From Nitrosomonas sp. Nm166 (GTDB taxonomy: Bacteria > Pseudomonadota > Gammaproteobacteria > Burkholderiales > Nitrosomonadaceae): a stretch of 64,000 nt of DNA. Below are positions 27,275 to 36,401 of this stretch, one piece after another. The notes beneath the pieces were generated by a model that made no database searches, was not told the origin of the DNA, and saw only the letters and a program-made list of their open reading frames with translations. The stretch's first letter is position 1, and each line of letters starts with the position of its first letter. The stretch spans positions 1-64,000 of the forward strand of contig NZ_FONE01000004.1 in assembly GCF_900112825.1 (NCBI RefSeq). The letters run 5' to 3'. Made by a program: the position numbers and the translations under genes.

Positions 27275-27607
27275 ATGCCTGGAATGGAATTCATACTCAT
27301 CATTACCAATTTTCCCGATAAAGCAGGCGCTGTTGCGCTCGCCGAAACATTGATTGATCAACATTTGGCTGCTTGTGTCAATGTGCAAAGCCCATGTGCT
27401 TCCATCTACCGCTGGCAAGGAAAAACCGAATTGGCTGAGGAATTACCCGTTTTAATTAAAACTCAGCGGCAGCACTATGAGCGGATTGAACAGTTAATCA
27501 AGATGATGCATCCTTATGAACTTCCCGAAGTGATTATGGTTCCTATCGTAGGCGGACTGCCTGCCTATTTGCAGTGGATCGCCAGTGAGACATCTCTATC
27601 TGATTAA
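27275..27607 (+). CDS. cutA: CutA, divalent-cation tolerance protein
   Basis: The 110-residue protein is CutA, a small homotrimeric protein associated with copper and divalent cation tolerance. The family order is visible: ITNFPDKAGAVALAETLIDQ (residues 10-29), LAACVNVQSPCASIYRWQGK with the conserved Cys and Trp, and HPYELPEVIMVPIVGGLPAYLQWI at the C-terminus (quoted in parts: HPYELPEV, IVGGLPAYLQWI). The first ATG at 27275 and one at 27284 are both possible. It is followed after 17 bases by the dsbD gene, the order found in many proteobacteria, where cutA and dsbD are cotranscribed for periplasmic redox and metal handling. Confidence 0.93.
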   Translation: MPGMEFILIITNFPDKAGAVALAETLIDQHLAACVNVQSPCASIYRWQGKTELAEELPVLIKTQRQHYERIEQLIKMMHPYELPEVIMVPIVGGLPAYLQWIASETSLSD

Positions 27608-27624
27608 ATCATTACTGAATACCG

Positions 27625-29559
27625 ATGCGATTAATCCATTTTTTATTACTGATTTTATGCTTGACCAACGTCAATGTTTTCGCTCAAGAAAGCGGGTCTT
27701 TCAGCTTGTTCCAAAAACTGCAGGGACTGGGCATCAATCTGGGTCAAAGCAATCCACAAGAACTGTTACCGCCTGATGAAGCGTTCAAGATCTCAGTGGA
27801 AGTGCACGATGCTAATACACTAATTGCCAGTCTGGTTCCGGCAAAGGATTATTATCTCTACCGCGATAAAATTGCCTTCGAGCCGAAACAGGACGGTACA
27901 GTCATTGAAAAAGTCATTTTGCCGCCGGGCAAAATAAAAGAAGACCAAACTTTTGGTCAAACAGAAGTTTATTACCAGCCCATTCAGGCCATTATTTCGT
28001 TAAAACGTGAAGATCCTGCAAGCGAACAACTCTTAACGCTGGCTGCCACTTATCAAGGCTGTAATGAGCCGGTCGGAGTGTGTTATGCGCCGATCAACAA
28101 AGCCATCGATCTGACACTACCCACAGTGAAAGCGGCGATCGGTGCAGTGGCCGAAGCGGTAAGCGGACAGGTGGCTGCGGCAGGAATCGATGCGACGGCT
28201 GATCTGTTTCAGATGCCATCCAGAACGCCGGCTATCGAAACCGAAGCGTATAAAATCGATCAGTTGTTTCAAACCGGCGATTTTGGGTTGATTTTAACCG
28301 GATTTTTCGGCGTTGGCCTACTATTGGCGTTTACACCCTGCGTGTTTCCGATGTTTCCCATTCTGTCGGGAATAATTGCCAAACGAGGCGAGCATGTGAC
28401 CAAAGGCCATGGATTTATCCTGGCGCTGGCTTATGTGCTGGGCATGGCGATTACTTATGCCATCGCCGGTGTGGCTGCTGGATTGTCAGGTGCGATGTTG
28501 TCGGCGGCGCTGCAAAATGCCTGGGTATTGGGCACGTTTGCAGTGATATTTGTGCTGTTGTCGTTTTCCATGTTTGGTTTTTATGAGTTGCAACTGCCCG
28601 GTGCATTGCAGACTAAATTATCCGAGGAAGCCGGGCAGTTGAAAGGTGGGCATTTAACCGGTGTATTTGGTATGGGCGCATTGTCAGCATTGATCGTCGG
28701 ACCGTGCGTTGCTGCACCACTGGCGGGTGCTTTACTGTATATCAGCCAAACCCGTGATGTGATTCTGGGTGGCTCAGCATTGTTTGTGATGGCACTGGGC
28801 ATGGGAGCACCATTGCTATTATTAGGCACCTCTGCAGGTGCTCTATTGCCGAAAGCTGGCGCATGGATGGAATCAATCAAACGATTTTTTGGTGTATTGT
28901 TATTAGCAGTGGCTATCTGGCTGATTTCTCCCGTTATCAATGAAGTGGTTCACATGCTGCTGTGGGCAGCCTTGTTGATCATCTCCGCCATTTACCTGCA
29001 CGCGATTGACCCACTGCCGGAAAGATCCTCCGGTCTGCAGAAATTTCTGAAAGGTGTCGGTGTTATTGCATTGCTGGTTGGTATTGCCTTATTGATTGGC
29101 GTTTTATCGGGCAGCCGCGATGTGTTGCAGCCACTTTCAAAAATCAATCTGGCCAGTACCGATGAAGTTAATACCAGGGAGTCAGCCACTTTCATTGAAT
29201 CTTTACCTTTCCGACGGGTAAAAAACGTTGCAGAATTGGATGAGCAGATTCGGCAATCCAAAGACAAGTACATCATGATCAAATTTTATGCAGACTGGTG
29301 TGTTTCTTGCAAAGAAATGGATCGCTTCACGCTCTCTGATGCCAAAGTACAATCGCGCTTGAAGGATGTTGTTCTACTGCAGATTGATGTGACTGAAGGC
29401 ACTGCCGATGACGCTGCTTTACTCAAACGCTTTAAACTGTTTGGACCGCCCGGAATTTTATTTATCGATCCTCAGGGTAATGACATCCCCGATATCAAAA
29501 TTATCGGTTTTCTGAATAAAAATGATTTTCTAACTGTGCTCAATGCAGTACTGATTTAA
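27625..29559 (+). CDS. dsbD: DsbD, thiol:disulfide interchange protein
   Basis: The 644-residue inner membrane protein carries electrons from cytoplasmic thioredoxin to periplasmic disulfide-handling partners. An N-terminal signal peptide leads to the DsbD-alpha immunoglobulin-like domain, with paired cysteines in GCNEPVGVCY. An eight-helix membrane domain follows, with cysteines in FTPCVFPMFP and VGPCVAAPLAG. The C-terminal thioredoxin-like domain carries the active site YADWCVSCKEMD near residue 560. All three cysteine pairs are present. It is bracketed by cutA (17 bases upstream) and a TlpA-like protein (6 bases downstream), so a single operon is likely. Confidence 0.96.
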   Translation: MRLIHFLLLILCLTNVNVFAQESGSFSLFQKLQGLGINLGQSNPQELLPPDEAFKISVEVHDANTLIASLVPAKDYYLYRDKIAFEPKQDGTVIEKVILPPGKIKEDQTFGQTEVYYQPIQAIISLKREDPASEQLLTLAATYQGCNEPVGVCYAPINKAIDLTLPTVKAAIGAVAEAVSGQVAAAGIDATADLFQMPSRTPAIETEAYKIDQLFQTGDFGLILTGFFGVGLLLAFTPCVFPMFPILSGIIAKRGEHVTKGHGFILALAYVLGMAITYAIAGVAAGLSGAMLSAALQNAWVLGTFAVIFVLLSFSMFGFYELQLPGALQTKLSEEAGQLKGGHLTGVFGMGALSALIVGPCVAAPLAGALLYISQTRDVILGGSALFVMALGMGAPLLLLGTSAGALLPKAGAWMESIKRFFGVLLLAVAIWLISPVINEVVHMLLWAALLIISAIYLHAIDPLPERSSGLQKFLKGVGVIALLVGIALLIGVLSGSRDVLQPLSKINLASTDEVNTRESATFIESLPFRRVKNVAELDEQIRQSKDKYIMIKFYADWCVSCKEMDRFTLSDAKVQSRLKDVVLLQIDVTEGTADDAALLKRFKLFGPPGILFIDPQGNDIPDIKIIGFLNKNDFLTVLNAVLI

Positions 29560-29565
29560 AGGAAT

Positions 29566-30147
29566 ATGATGGCAAAATTGAAACAACTATTGATATATTT
29601 GATGCTGGCCGCTCTTGCAATAACGACCGGCTTTATGTTGCGGTCACAGCTGATGGGCGGTTCGCAAGTTGCACTTTCCAGTGAAGAAAGCCAGCAAGGC
29701 GCAAAAGCAATTCTTGCTGTCAATTTGCCGGATATTGAGGGAGAAAATCAGGCGGTATCCCAATGGCTGGGAGAAGTAATGGTAGTCAACTTTTGGGCTA
29801 CCTGGTGCACACCTTGCCAGGAGGAAATTCCGGAATTCATTGAAGCGCAAAAAAAATTCCGCGACCAAGGATTGGTATTTGTCGGAATTGCCATTGATCA
29901 ACCCGACAAAGTGAAAATGTTCAGTCAGGAGTTTGGCATCAATTATCCGGTATTGGTGGGTGGCTTGAATACCTGGTCGCTGTTAGAAGCTGCAGGAAAT
30001 CGCCAGTCTGCGCTACCCTACACGGTAGTTATCAATCGTTCTGGAGAAATTGTTGAGACCTACTTGGGACGCGTCAATCTGAAAAAACTAGAAACACTGC
30101 TGACTCCATTGTTAAAACAAAATCCACAAACCGGACAATCAATATGA
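29566..30147 (+). CDS. TlpA/ResA-type thioredoxin-like protein
   Basis: The 193-residue protein has an uncleaved N-terminal membrane anchor (LLIYLMLAALAITTGFML) and a periplasmic thioredoxin fold. The active site is in VVNFWATWCTPCQEEIPEF (CTPC), with the cis-proline in ALPYTVVINRSG. It fits the AhpC/TSA-like TlpA/ResA group, which reduces disulfides, for instance in cytochrome c maturation. Placement directly after dsbD, which supplies the reducing power, supports this. The start is the first of two adjacent ATG codons; no ribosome-binding site is decisive. Its exact partner is unknown. Confidence 0.88.
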   Translation: MMAKLKQLLIYLMLAALAITTGFMLRSQLMGGSQVALSSEESQQGAKAILAVNLPDIEGENQAVSQWLGEVMVVNFWATWCTPCQEEIPEFIEAQKKFRDQGLVFVGIAIDQPDKVKMFSQEFGINYPVLVGGLNTWSLLEAAGNRQSALPYTVVINRSGEIVETYLGRVNLKKLETLLTPLLKQNPQTGQSI

Positions 30148-30531
30148 GTCAGCAGGAAATATCCGCTTGATGCAGGAATTACAGCAACAGTAGCCTCGAC
30201 CCTTTATTTATCGATTCAAGCGGACTTTCAGTTTCTGCGACCTTGCTGTGCAGTTTTCTTAAAAACTACGAAGCAGTAATTCCCAACAAAGATTGTTTCT
30301 GTCAGCGATAATCATGTAATATCAGCCATAGGAATGGAATGCTTTGTCACTAGCCTATATGCGAGCTACTCTGTCCTTACAAATACCTCGCATTCTGATT
30401 TTTGCGAATACTTACCGGAGGCCTCAATAAAACAATTGCTTGGATAAGTACTGAAGGTAGTAAAGCAAGGGTTTTTTAATCTAAATGTAACGAGGATATT
30501 TTTTCCGATCATCATTTAGGAGAACCTTATC
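30148..30531. other. Intergenic region, no gene seen
   Basis: No frame with coding character was found on either strand. An AGGAGAA site at the right edge serves the BON-domain gene, so its promoter is likely in the second half. Confidence 0.5.
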
Positions 30532-30879
30532 ATGACACGGCTCGATAGTAATAATCATTTCATTTTTTTCTTCTTAGTTATGCAAATGGCTTTTTCCCCG
30601 GGTTGTGCCTCAACGTCCGATTATCAGGGAAGTAGAGAACAATTCGATGATATTGTCATTACCGCCAAGGTTCATGAAGCCATTCTCAATGAACCTTCCT
30701 TAAGACCCTACGAGATTAATGTCAGTACTGTGAAAGGCGTCGTAGAGCTAAGCGGTATCGTCGAAACGCGGGATGAGATGGAAAGAGCAGTCGCTATTGC
30801 ACGCAGTATCAAGGTCAAGGGCATAAGATTAATCAAGAACGACATACGGCTGCTGCAGAGAGTCGGCGATCATTATTAA
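30532..30879 (+). CDS. BON-domain lipoprotein, OsmY-like
   Basis: The 115-residue protein has a signal peptide with a lipobox-like site (FSPGCAS), followed by one BON domain. The domain runs from about residue 43 with DIVITAKVHEAILNEPSLRPY to the strand VKGVVELSGIVETRDEMERAV and the closing KVKGIRLIKNDIR. BON domains bind phospholipids or other polymers; OsmY, DolP and similar proteins work in the periplasm or outer membrane under stress. A single domain in a lipoprotein fits an envelope role. The start has a strong AGGAGAAC site. A stem-loop follows the stop. It is not obviously cotranscribed with neighbours. Confidence 0.85.
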   Translation: MTRLDSNNHFIFFFLVMQMAFSPGCASTSDYQGSREQFDDIVITAKVHEAILNEPSLRPYEINVSTVKGVVELSGIVETRDEMERAVAIARSIKVKGIRLIKNDIRLLQRVGDHY

Positions 30880-30898
30880 TTACCTCATTGCAAATTGG

Positions 30899-30919
30899 GC
30901 AGGGCTTTTTGTGCCCTGC
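30899..30919 (+). terminator. Stem-loop after the BON gene
   Basis: GCAGGGC and GCCCTGC form a 7-bp perfect stem with a T-rich 7-base loop, 19 bases after the stop codon. There is no 3' T-run, so it is an incomplete match to an intrinsic terminator. Confidence 0.4.
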
Positions 30920-30996
30920 TCAACTTACCAGCTCTTACCAGCTGATGAGCGCTTTTTAACTGACAATGACAAGTCTCTGGATAAATAATTATTAAT

Positions 30997-31374
30997 ATGC
31001 TGTTGGCTGACCTTGTACTGATCATTCACTTCTTGTATGTATTGTTTGTGGTCGGAAGCTTGCCCGTCATCTGGCTAGGCGCATGGCTCAAGCTGCCATT
31101 CGTCAGAAACCGCTGGTTTCGTTATTTACACCTTGCCGCCATCGTATTGGTCGTGGTTGAATCCATAGTCGGGGTTGTTTGTCCGTTAACTGCGTGGGAA
31201 AATGCCTTACGCCAAGTCGAAGCAGATGGCAGTTTTATTCAGCGCTGGTTGCACCAAATCATGTTTTACAATGTACCAGAAGGCGTGTTGACGGTAATTT
31301 ACATCCTATTTGCCGGTTTAGTTGCCGTGACTTTCAAGTGGGTACCACCGAATCCTCGCAGGAATCTGCATTGA
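30997..31374 (+). CDS. DUF2784 membrane protein
   Basis: The 125-residue protein matches DUF2784, a family of small inner membrane proteins of unknown function. Four hydrophobic helices are visible, starting LLADLVLIIHFLYVLFVV, with the family motif LHLAAIVLVVVES (near residue 45) and the C-P-L-T pattern in VVCPLTAWENALR, and a last helix near residue 95-112. The gene begins with ATG after a weak ribosome-binding site. Its stop codon TGA abuts the stop codon of ttcA on the opposite strand with no gap. Confidence 0.82.
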   Translation: MLLADLVLIIHFLYVLFVVGSLPVIWLGAWLKLPFVRNRWFRYLHLAAIVLVVVESIVGVVCPLTAWENALRQVEADGSFIQRWLHQIMFYNVPEGVLTVIYILFAGLVAVTFKWVPPNPRRNLH

Positions 31375-32277
31375 TTATCCTGAAACCAACGAATTATCGT
31401 GCTCTTCTGCGGCGGAAGTGAGCATTTCTTCAACCGTGGGTTCAAATGCTTCTTCATCAAAGGCAATATCGCCATCGATTACCGGCTGACCTTGCGCTTT
31501 CAAATTAAAAAAGTCATAACGGGTAGTATCGGCCAAATGCGATAGCTGAATATTTTGGATGGAGCGGAACATGGTTTCCAATCGACCAGGAAATTTTTTA
31601 TCCCACTGCTGCATCATTTCTTTGATGGCCTGACGCTGCAGGTTTTTTTGCGATCCACACAGATTACAGGGAATAATCGGAAAATCTGCAATTTCAGCGT
31701 AAGCTGCCAAATCTTTTTCTTTGCAATAAGCTAATGGCCGGATCACGATGTGCCGCCCATCATCGCTGACCAGCTTGGGCGGCATGGCTTTAAGTTTTCC
31801 ACCATAAAACATATTTAAAAACAAGGTCTCAAGAATATCATCTCGATGATGGCCCAGTGCGATTTTGGTAGCCCCCAATTCACTGGCAACACGATATAAC
31901 ACACCGCGGCGCAGCCGTGAGCACAGGCTGCAGGTAGTTTTTCCCTCCGCAATGACACGTTTTACAACACTGTAGGTATCCTGTTCAACGATACGAAAAG
32001 GCATGCCGATCTTAGCCAGATATTCAGGCAGCACCTGCTCAGGAAAGCCAGGTTGTTTCTGATCCAGATTAACCGCCACCAATTCAAATTCCAACGGGGC
32101 ATGGATTTGTAAATTGCGCAGAATATCCAATAAAGCATAACTATCTTTGCCGCCAGACAAGCACACCATGACCCGGTCGTCCGTTTCGATCATGTTGAAA
32201 TCAGCAATGGCTGTTCCTACCAGCCGTCTTAAGCGTTTATGTAGCTTATTGGTATTGTATTGTTCTTTTTTTTGCAT
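31375..32277 (-). CDS. ttcA: tRNA 2-thiocytidine(32) synthetase TtcA
   Basis: The 300-residue enzyme adds sulfur to cytidine 32 of certain tRNAs using ATP and an FeS cluster. The PP-loop [10 protein letters not shown] lies near residues 40-49. The first CxxC is in [12 protein letters not shown], followed by [19 protein letters not shown]; the further conserved cysteines are in [16 protein letters not shown]. These match the TtcA cluster-ligand set. Length is normal (about 300). ATG is preceded by a weak site. It converges end-to-end with the DUF2784 gene. Confidence 0.95.
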   Translation of the reverse strand: MQKKEQYNTNKLHKRLRRLVGTAIADFNMIETDDRVMVCLSGGKDSYALLDILRNLQIHAPLEFELVAVNLDQKQPGFPEQVLPEYLAKIGMPFRIVEQDTYSVVKRVIAEGKTTCSLCSRLRRGVLYRVASELGATKIALGHHRDDILETLFLNMFYGGKLKAMPPKLVSDDGRHIVIRPLAYCKEKDLAAYAEIADFPIIPCNLCGSQKNLQRQAIKEMMQQWDKKFPGRLETMFRSIQNIQLSHLADTTRYDFFNLKAQGQPVIDGDIAFDEEAFEPTVEEMLTSAAEEHDNSLVSG

Positions 32278-32446
32278 AATTTCTAAGGCTTAACAAGAAA
32301 AGAAAATATTCATTTTTGTGAATGAGTAAGCTCTACGGTCTTATGGCAGAATATTAGACAAACACAGTGGAACAATTTAGCATGCTCGGATTCTAATAAA
32401 CGGCAGATAAAGGCGCCGGAAATAATTGTTCGGGAGAATCAATCAC

Positions 32447-32905
32447 ATGTGCAGATTCCGTTTAATTATAACATTGATAACCTTGGTCTTGCTTTCAACT
32501 CATATTTATGCGAGTGCAGAATCCAATCCTGAAGTCGATATTGGCAAACCGGGTGATTCAAATAAAGTATCGCGTACAATTCAATTAGTGCAGGTAGATA
32601 ATATGTTTTTACCTTCGGAAATTACGGTGAGTGAAAGCGAAACGATCCGGTTTGTGATAAAAAATGGTGGCAATCAAAAACATGAAATGATGATAGGTTC
32701 AATGGCAGATCTAAAGAAAGTTGCTAATATGCGGCGCAAGTTTCCTGAAAAAGATCATTCCGTAGCGCACTTGGTGCAAGTTGAGCCAGGTGAGCAAGAA
32801 GAATTCATCTGGCAATTTGGCAGTGCGGGAACAATAGATTTTGCCTGTCCGCTGCCGGGTCATTTTAAGAAGATGCGTGGAACAATCACTGTGGAGAGAA
32901 AATGA
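32447..32905 (+). CDS. Periplasmic cupredoxin-like copper protein
   Basis: The 152-residue protein has a signal peptide (RLIITLITLVLLSTHIYA) and a cupredoxin domain. A type 1 copper site is indicated by His in NQKHEMMIG, then Cys, His and Met in ACPLPGHFKKM, in the right order and spacing. Such blue copper proteins carry single electrons in the periplasm. It is the first gene of a compact module with a DUF411 protein (overlapping by four bases, ATGA) and a cytochrome c (17 bases further on). The start at 32447 is the first ATG; a TTG at 32426 is upstream. An electron-transfer or copper-handling role is inferred. Confidence 0.87.
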   Translation: MCRFRLIITLITLVLLSTHIYASAESNPEVDIGKPGDSNKVSRTIQLVQVDNMFLPSEITVSESETIRFVIKNGGNQKHEMMIGSMADLKKVANMRRKFPEKDHSVAHLVQVEPGEQEEFIWQFGSAGTIDFACPLPGHFKKMRGTITVERK

Positions 32906-33441
32906 AAATACGAGTAAATACCTTAATAGTGGGATCAATTATGGCATTCGGTTTGTTAAGCGCTGCTTCACAAGCGGCTGCCACCGCCACGGTTGAGGTT
33001 TATAAAAGCCCGACCTGTGGGTGCTGCGCCAAATGGGTTGATCATATGCGCGATCACGGTTTTACCGTAAAAACGCACGATGTTGGCAATAAAGAAATAA
33101 GAAAAAAATCAGGTATTTCAGATAGCCTGGGTTCATGCCATACCGCTCTGGTCAATGGCTATGCCATCGAGGGGCATGTACCGGCGCCGGATATCATGCG
33201 TTTATTGAAAGAAAAACCCAAAGCAGTCGGGTTAGCCGTACCTGACATGCCACATGGAACACCAGGTATGGAGGGGGCTCGAAGTGATCCCTATAATGTC
33301 CTTCTGATCAAAGAACGTAACGAAGAACGCAAGGATACGACGATTTATAACCGTTATGATCCGTATGCCAAGAAAGCAGAACAATCACAGCCAGTCAAAC
33401 CGGAATCCGAAAAAAACAGTTCGGTGATGCGTTTAAAATAG
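32902..33441 (+). CDS. DUF411 metal-binding protein
   Basis: The 179-residue exported protein has an N-terminal signal (GSIMAFGLLSAASQAAATA) followed by the DUF411 domain. The defining segment is VEVYKSPTCGCCAKWVDHM with the CxCC cysteines, then the FTVKTHDV and SCHTALVNGYAIEGHVPA blocks. Family members are found in copper and heavy-metal loci and are believed to bind metal in the periplasm. The C-terminal tail is extended and Lys/Gln-rich. It is translationally coupled to the cupredoxin gene by a four-base overlap, consistent with a shared copper-linked role. Confidence 0.88.
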   Translation: MKIRVNTLIVGSIMAFGLLSAASQAAATATVEVYKSPTCGCCAKWVDHMRDHGFTVKTHDVGNKEIRKKSGISDSLGSCHTALVNGYAIEGHVPAPDIMRLLKEKPKAVGLAVPDMPHGTPGMEGARSDPYNVLLIKERNEERKDTTIYNRYDPYAKKAEQSQPVKPESEKNSSVMRLK

Positions 33442-33457
33442 AGTAATTGAATTTCCC

Positions 33458-33928
33458 ATGACAAATCGTCATTTTCTACTCCTAGGCATCCTTACATTGA
33501 TACTGGGTTGCGGTGATTCTGCACCTCGTCATGTTTTATCAGGACAGCCTCAGATCGATAGTAAAAAGGGTTTGGTCGAGCGAAATTTTGATCCAGCCCA
33601 AATCAAGCGCGGTGAAGATGTCTATGTGACAAATTGCGTGGGTTGTCATGGTCCTAACGGCGCGGGAACACCGGATTGGCGCAAACCTAATCCGGATGGC
33701 AAATACCCGCCCCCGCCTCTGGATGGTACAGCGCATGCCTGGCATCATTCGACAGAAGTCTTGAAGAAAACTATTTTGAAAGGCACTCCCCCAGAAATCG
33801 GATCCATGCCGGCATGGGAAGGAAAATTAACTGAACAGCAGATCGATGATGTGATTGTATGGATAAAATCCTTATGGCCAGATGAAATTTATGCTATCTG
33901 GTACAAGAATTTTGAAAATAATCCATAG
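33458..33928 (+). CDS. Lipoprotein-type class I cytochrome c
   Basis: The 156-residue protein has an N-terminal signal with lipobox-like ILGCG, then a class I cytochrome c domain. Haem attachment is CVGCHG (near residue 63), with the axial Met in IGSMPAWEGKLT near residue 128. A Pro-rich spacer (GKYPPPPLDG) follows the haem motif. It is presumably anchored on the periplasmic face and exchanges electrons, plausibly with the cupredoxin encoded two genes upstream. It closes the module before cca, 52 bases away. Confidence 0.9.
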   Translation: MTNRHFLLLGILTLILGCGDSAPRHVLSGQPQIDSKKGLVERNFDPAQIKRGEDVYVTNCVGCHGPNGAGTPDWRKPNPDGKYPPPPLDGTAHAWHHSTEVLKKTILKGTPPEIGSMPAWEGKLTEQQIDDVIVWIKSLWPDEIYAIWYKNFENNP

Positions 33929-33980
33929 AAAACTGCCTTAGATCACCAAAAACTCATTAGCTTGTGCAAGCTTTCAAAGT

Positions 33981-35225
33981 GTGAAAACTTATCTCGTAGG
34001 TGGTTCCGTGCGCGATGAATTGCTGGGACTATCGGTAAAAGATCATGATTATGTGGTAGTAGGCGTTTCACCGGAGGAAATGGTACAACTGGGTTATCGT
34101 CCGGTCGGTAAGGATTTTCCGGTCTTTTTGCATCCAGAAACCCAAGAACAATACGCATTAGCGCGTACGGAACGAAAAATTTCACGCGGCTACAAAGGAT
34201 TTGAAGTATTTACTTCTCCGCAGGTTACCCTGCAGGAAGATCTGGCGCGGCGTGATTTAACCATCAATTCGATCGCCAAAGACGAAGAAGGCAATATCAT
34301 CGATCCTTTTAACGGGATTGCCGACCTGGAAGCAGGCATACTGCGTCATGTCAGTCCTGCATTTTCTGAAGATCCGGTGCGTATTCTAAGAGCTGCGCGC
34401 TTTGCAGCGCGCTTCGGCTTCCACATGGCACCGGAAACCTTGGCACTGATGAGCGAAATGGTGCATAACGGTGAAGTTGATGCACTGGTGCCAGAACGTG
34501 TATGGCAAGAGCTTGCCAGGGGGTTAATGGAAAAACATCCTTCAAGAATGTTCTATATTCTGCGCGAGTGTGGTGCGCTGGCACGTATCATGCCTGAAGT
34601 CGATGTATTATTTGGTGTTCCGCAGCCTGCACATGCACACCCCGAAATTGATACGGGTGTGCATATCATGCTGGCGATTGATTACGCAGCAGCTAAAAAT
34701 TATTCCTTGACTGCACGTTTTGCAACGCTGATGCATGATTTAGGCAAAGGCACGACACCCCCCGAGGAGTGGCCGCACCATATCGGCCACGAAACGCGCA
34801 GCATTCAGTTAACGCAGGATTTATGTGAACGCATTCGAGTACCTAAAGATTGCCGTGATCTTGCTTTGCTGGTTGCCCGTTATCACGGTAATGTCCATAG
34901 AGCTGGTGAACTCAAACCATCTACCATTGCAGATATGCTGCAAGCAGTTGATGCCTATCGAAAACCGCAAAGATTCGAAGAATTTTTACAAGCCTGTGCC
35001 TGTGATTTTCATGGAAGGGCAGGATATGCAGCAAAACCTTATCCTCAAGCAGAACGGTTAAAAAAAGCATTTACCGCAGCCAAAAGTGTCGATGCTGGCG
35101 CAATTGCCGCTGAATTAAGCCTGAAACTTCTAGACTCCAGTGAGCTACCTGCCGCAATTCATTCTAAAGTACGTGCAGCCCGTATCATCAACATAAAAGC
35201 TGAACTGAGTGATGGAAAGCGCTGA
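33981..35225 (+). CDS. cca: CCA-adding tRNA nucleotidyltransferase with HD domain
   Basis: The 414-residue enzyme adds or repairs the 3'-CCA end of tRNAs. It is the multifunctional class II form with an HD phosphohydrolase domain. The nucleotidyltransferase core starts GGSVRDELLGL (residues 7-17) and has the metal-binding Asp pair in KDHDYVVVG, then RRDLTINSIA and FNGIADLEAG. The HD site is in FATLMHDLGKG near residue 250. GTG at 33981 is the start, supported by the family-like opening MKTYLVGGSVRDE (GTG read as Met). It follows the cytochrome gene after about 50 bases. Confidence 0.96.
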   Translation: MKTYLVGGSVRDELLGLSVKDHDYVVVGVSPEEMVQLGYRPVGKDFPVFLHPETQEQYALARTERKISRGYKGFEVFTSPQVTLQEDLARRDLTINSIAKDEEGNIIDPFNGIADLEAGILRHVSPAFSEDPVRILRAARFAARFGFHMAPETLALMSEMVHNGEVDALVPERVWQELARGLMEKHPSRMFYILRECGALARIMPEVDVLFGVPQPAHAHPEIDTGVHIMLAIDYAAAKNYSLTARFATLMHDLGKGTTPPEEWPHHIGHETRSIQLTQDLCERIRVPKDCRDLALLVARYHGNVHRAGELKPSTIADMLQAVDAYRKPQRFEEFLQACACDFHGRAGYAAKPYPQAERLKKAFTAAKSVDAGAIAAELSLKLLDSSELPAAIHSKVRAARIINIKAELSDGKR

Positions 35226-35297
35226 AAGAGTGCTTGTGTAATACTGTAACCCAGCTTTGGACTTTGTTCCAGCCATTGCCGCACGCCTATTTTTGAG

Positions 35298-35909
35298 TTA
35301 GGGTTTGAAAAAAGCTCCGATGCGCGGAGGAGAAGTCAGATCGGTTTTGTTAAAACTGATCAGGAACAGTAGCGTGTATGCGTTATAAAATGTGTCGCCA
35401 AGAAATGATGAAGATGATGCAATAAATCGACCGGATGACATCTCAAAAACATCTAAGTGAAATTTTGCATATCCACTTTGATGTTCTGCCTTAAAGAGCG
35501 CTAATTCAGGCAGCGAAATAGGTATCAGAGAAGCTCGAATTGGAGGAATTCCAAAGAAAGTGCTTCCCATTTCAGTCCCTAGAGAATCGACTACGATATT
35601 AATACGATGAGTAGCATTTTCTGGTCCATCTTGCACTGCATATCCCAGCAGTCCTAACCATCCAGCAATTATTGCGCGCGCCATATCCTTGTCTGTGGTC
35701 ATGCCTGTAACGTCAAGCTTAACGATTGCACCTCGCGGAATAGGCAAAGGTAAATCAACTTGTTTAGGAAGGCTACGCATGACTGCTTCACTGATGAGTA
35801 ACTGCTCTGTTGCGGTTCTTGATGAGTTGGTTATTTTTTGCGTCGTTGAACAAGAGGATAATAACCCGATGAGTGCGCTTAAGCAAAGCATGGTAACCAT
35901 TTTCTTCAT
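35298..35909 (-). CDS. DUF6655-like lipoprotein
   Basis: The 203-residue protein (ATG 35909, with GGAG eight bases upstream) has a lipoprotein signal ending SSC with lipobox LLSSC. It looks like the small DUF6655 lipoprotein group. The mature part has a Thr/Ser-rich opening (STTQKITNSSRTATEQ), a block LPIPRGAIVKLDVTGM, and a C-terminal half of alternating hydrophobic and polar strands ending FLGDTFYNAYTLL. Function is unknown; an outer membrane role is plausible from the lipid anchor. It converges on cca and is divergent from the sulfate locus. Confidence 0.6.
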   Translation of the reverse strand: MKKMVTMLCLSALIGLLSSCSTTQKITNSSRTATEQLLISEAVMRSLPKQVDLPLPIPRGAIVKLDVTGMTTDKDMARAIIAGWLGLLGYAVQDGPENATHRINIVVDSLGTEMGSTFFGIPPIRASLIPISLPELALFKAEHQSGYAKFHLDVFEMSSGRFIASSSSFLGDTFYNAYTLLFLISFNKTDLTSPPRIGAFFKP

Positions 35910-36401
35910 CAATAAACTCCAGACCATTACATTAAGGTTTTTCTTTTGTGTCTATAGCAAGGGAGATTATAAATGTCAATCTGTTCTGGGTCGTACCCAG
36001 CTTGTTGGGGACGTAACGATATGCGACTGTTTTTGGAATCTCCCAGCTTGGGTTTGATGGCAACAATCAAAGCCTTTATAAAGCCGAATCAGTAGCTTAC
36101 TGGAATCACTCAAGATTTGTGCATTTTGCACGTTGTCTTGCTTAATAAATGGATCATTACTTATCCTTATTACTGATGGATATCCGTTCAACTAAAAAAT
36201 TAATCCTATTAAATTGATAAGAGCAAAAATTTTCTGCCATTTGTACCTGTACTTTATTATTATATTAAGCTATTGATAAATAATTATAAAATATAATTAT
36301 AACTTAATAGTATATTTATTTAACTAAATATTATTTTTTTTTATATAGAAACGATGCTATCGTTCGCTTCCGTTGACATTTTTACCAATCAGGTGATGTA
36401 A
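35910..36401. other. Extremely AT-rich intergenic region before the sulfate locus
   Basis: Positions about 36230-36350 are almost entirely A and T and probably include promoters for the YezD-type gene. No supportable gene exists here; a minus-strand frame at 35976-36191 has no known match. A small inverted repeat (CTGGGTCGTACCCAG) is near 35984-35998. Confidence 0.4.

Noticed and set aside
35976-36191. 71-residue minus-strand frame before the sulfate locus
   Set aside because: No known match and no start signal; probably chance.
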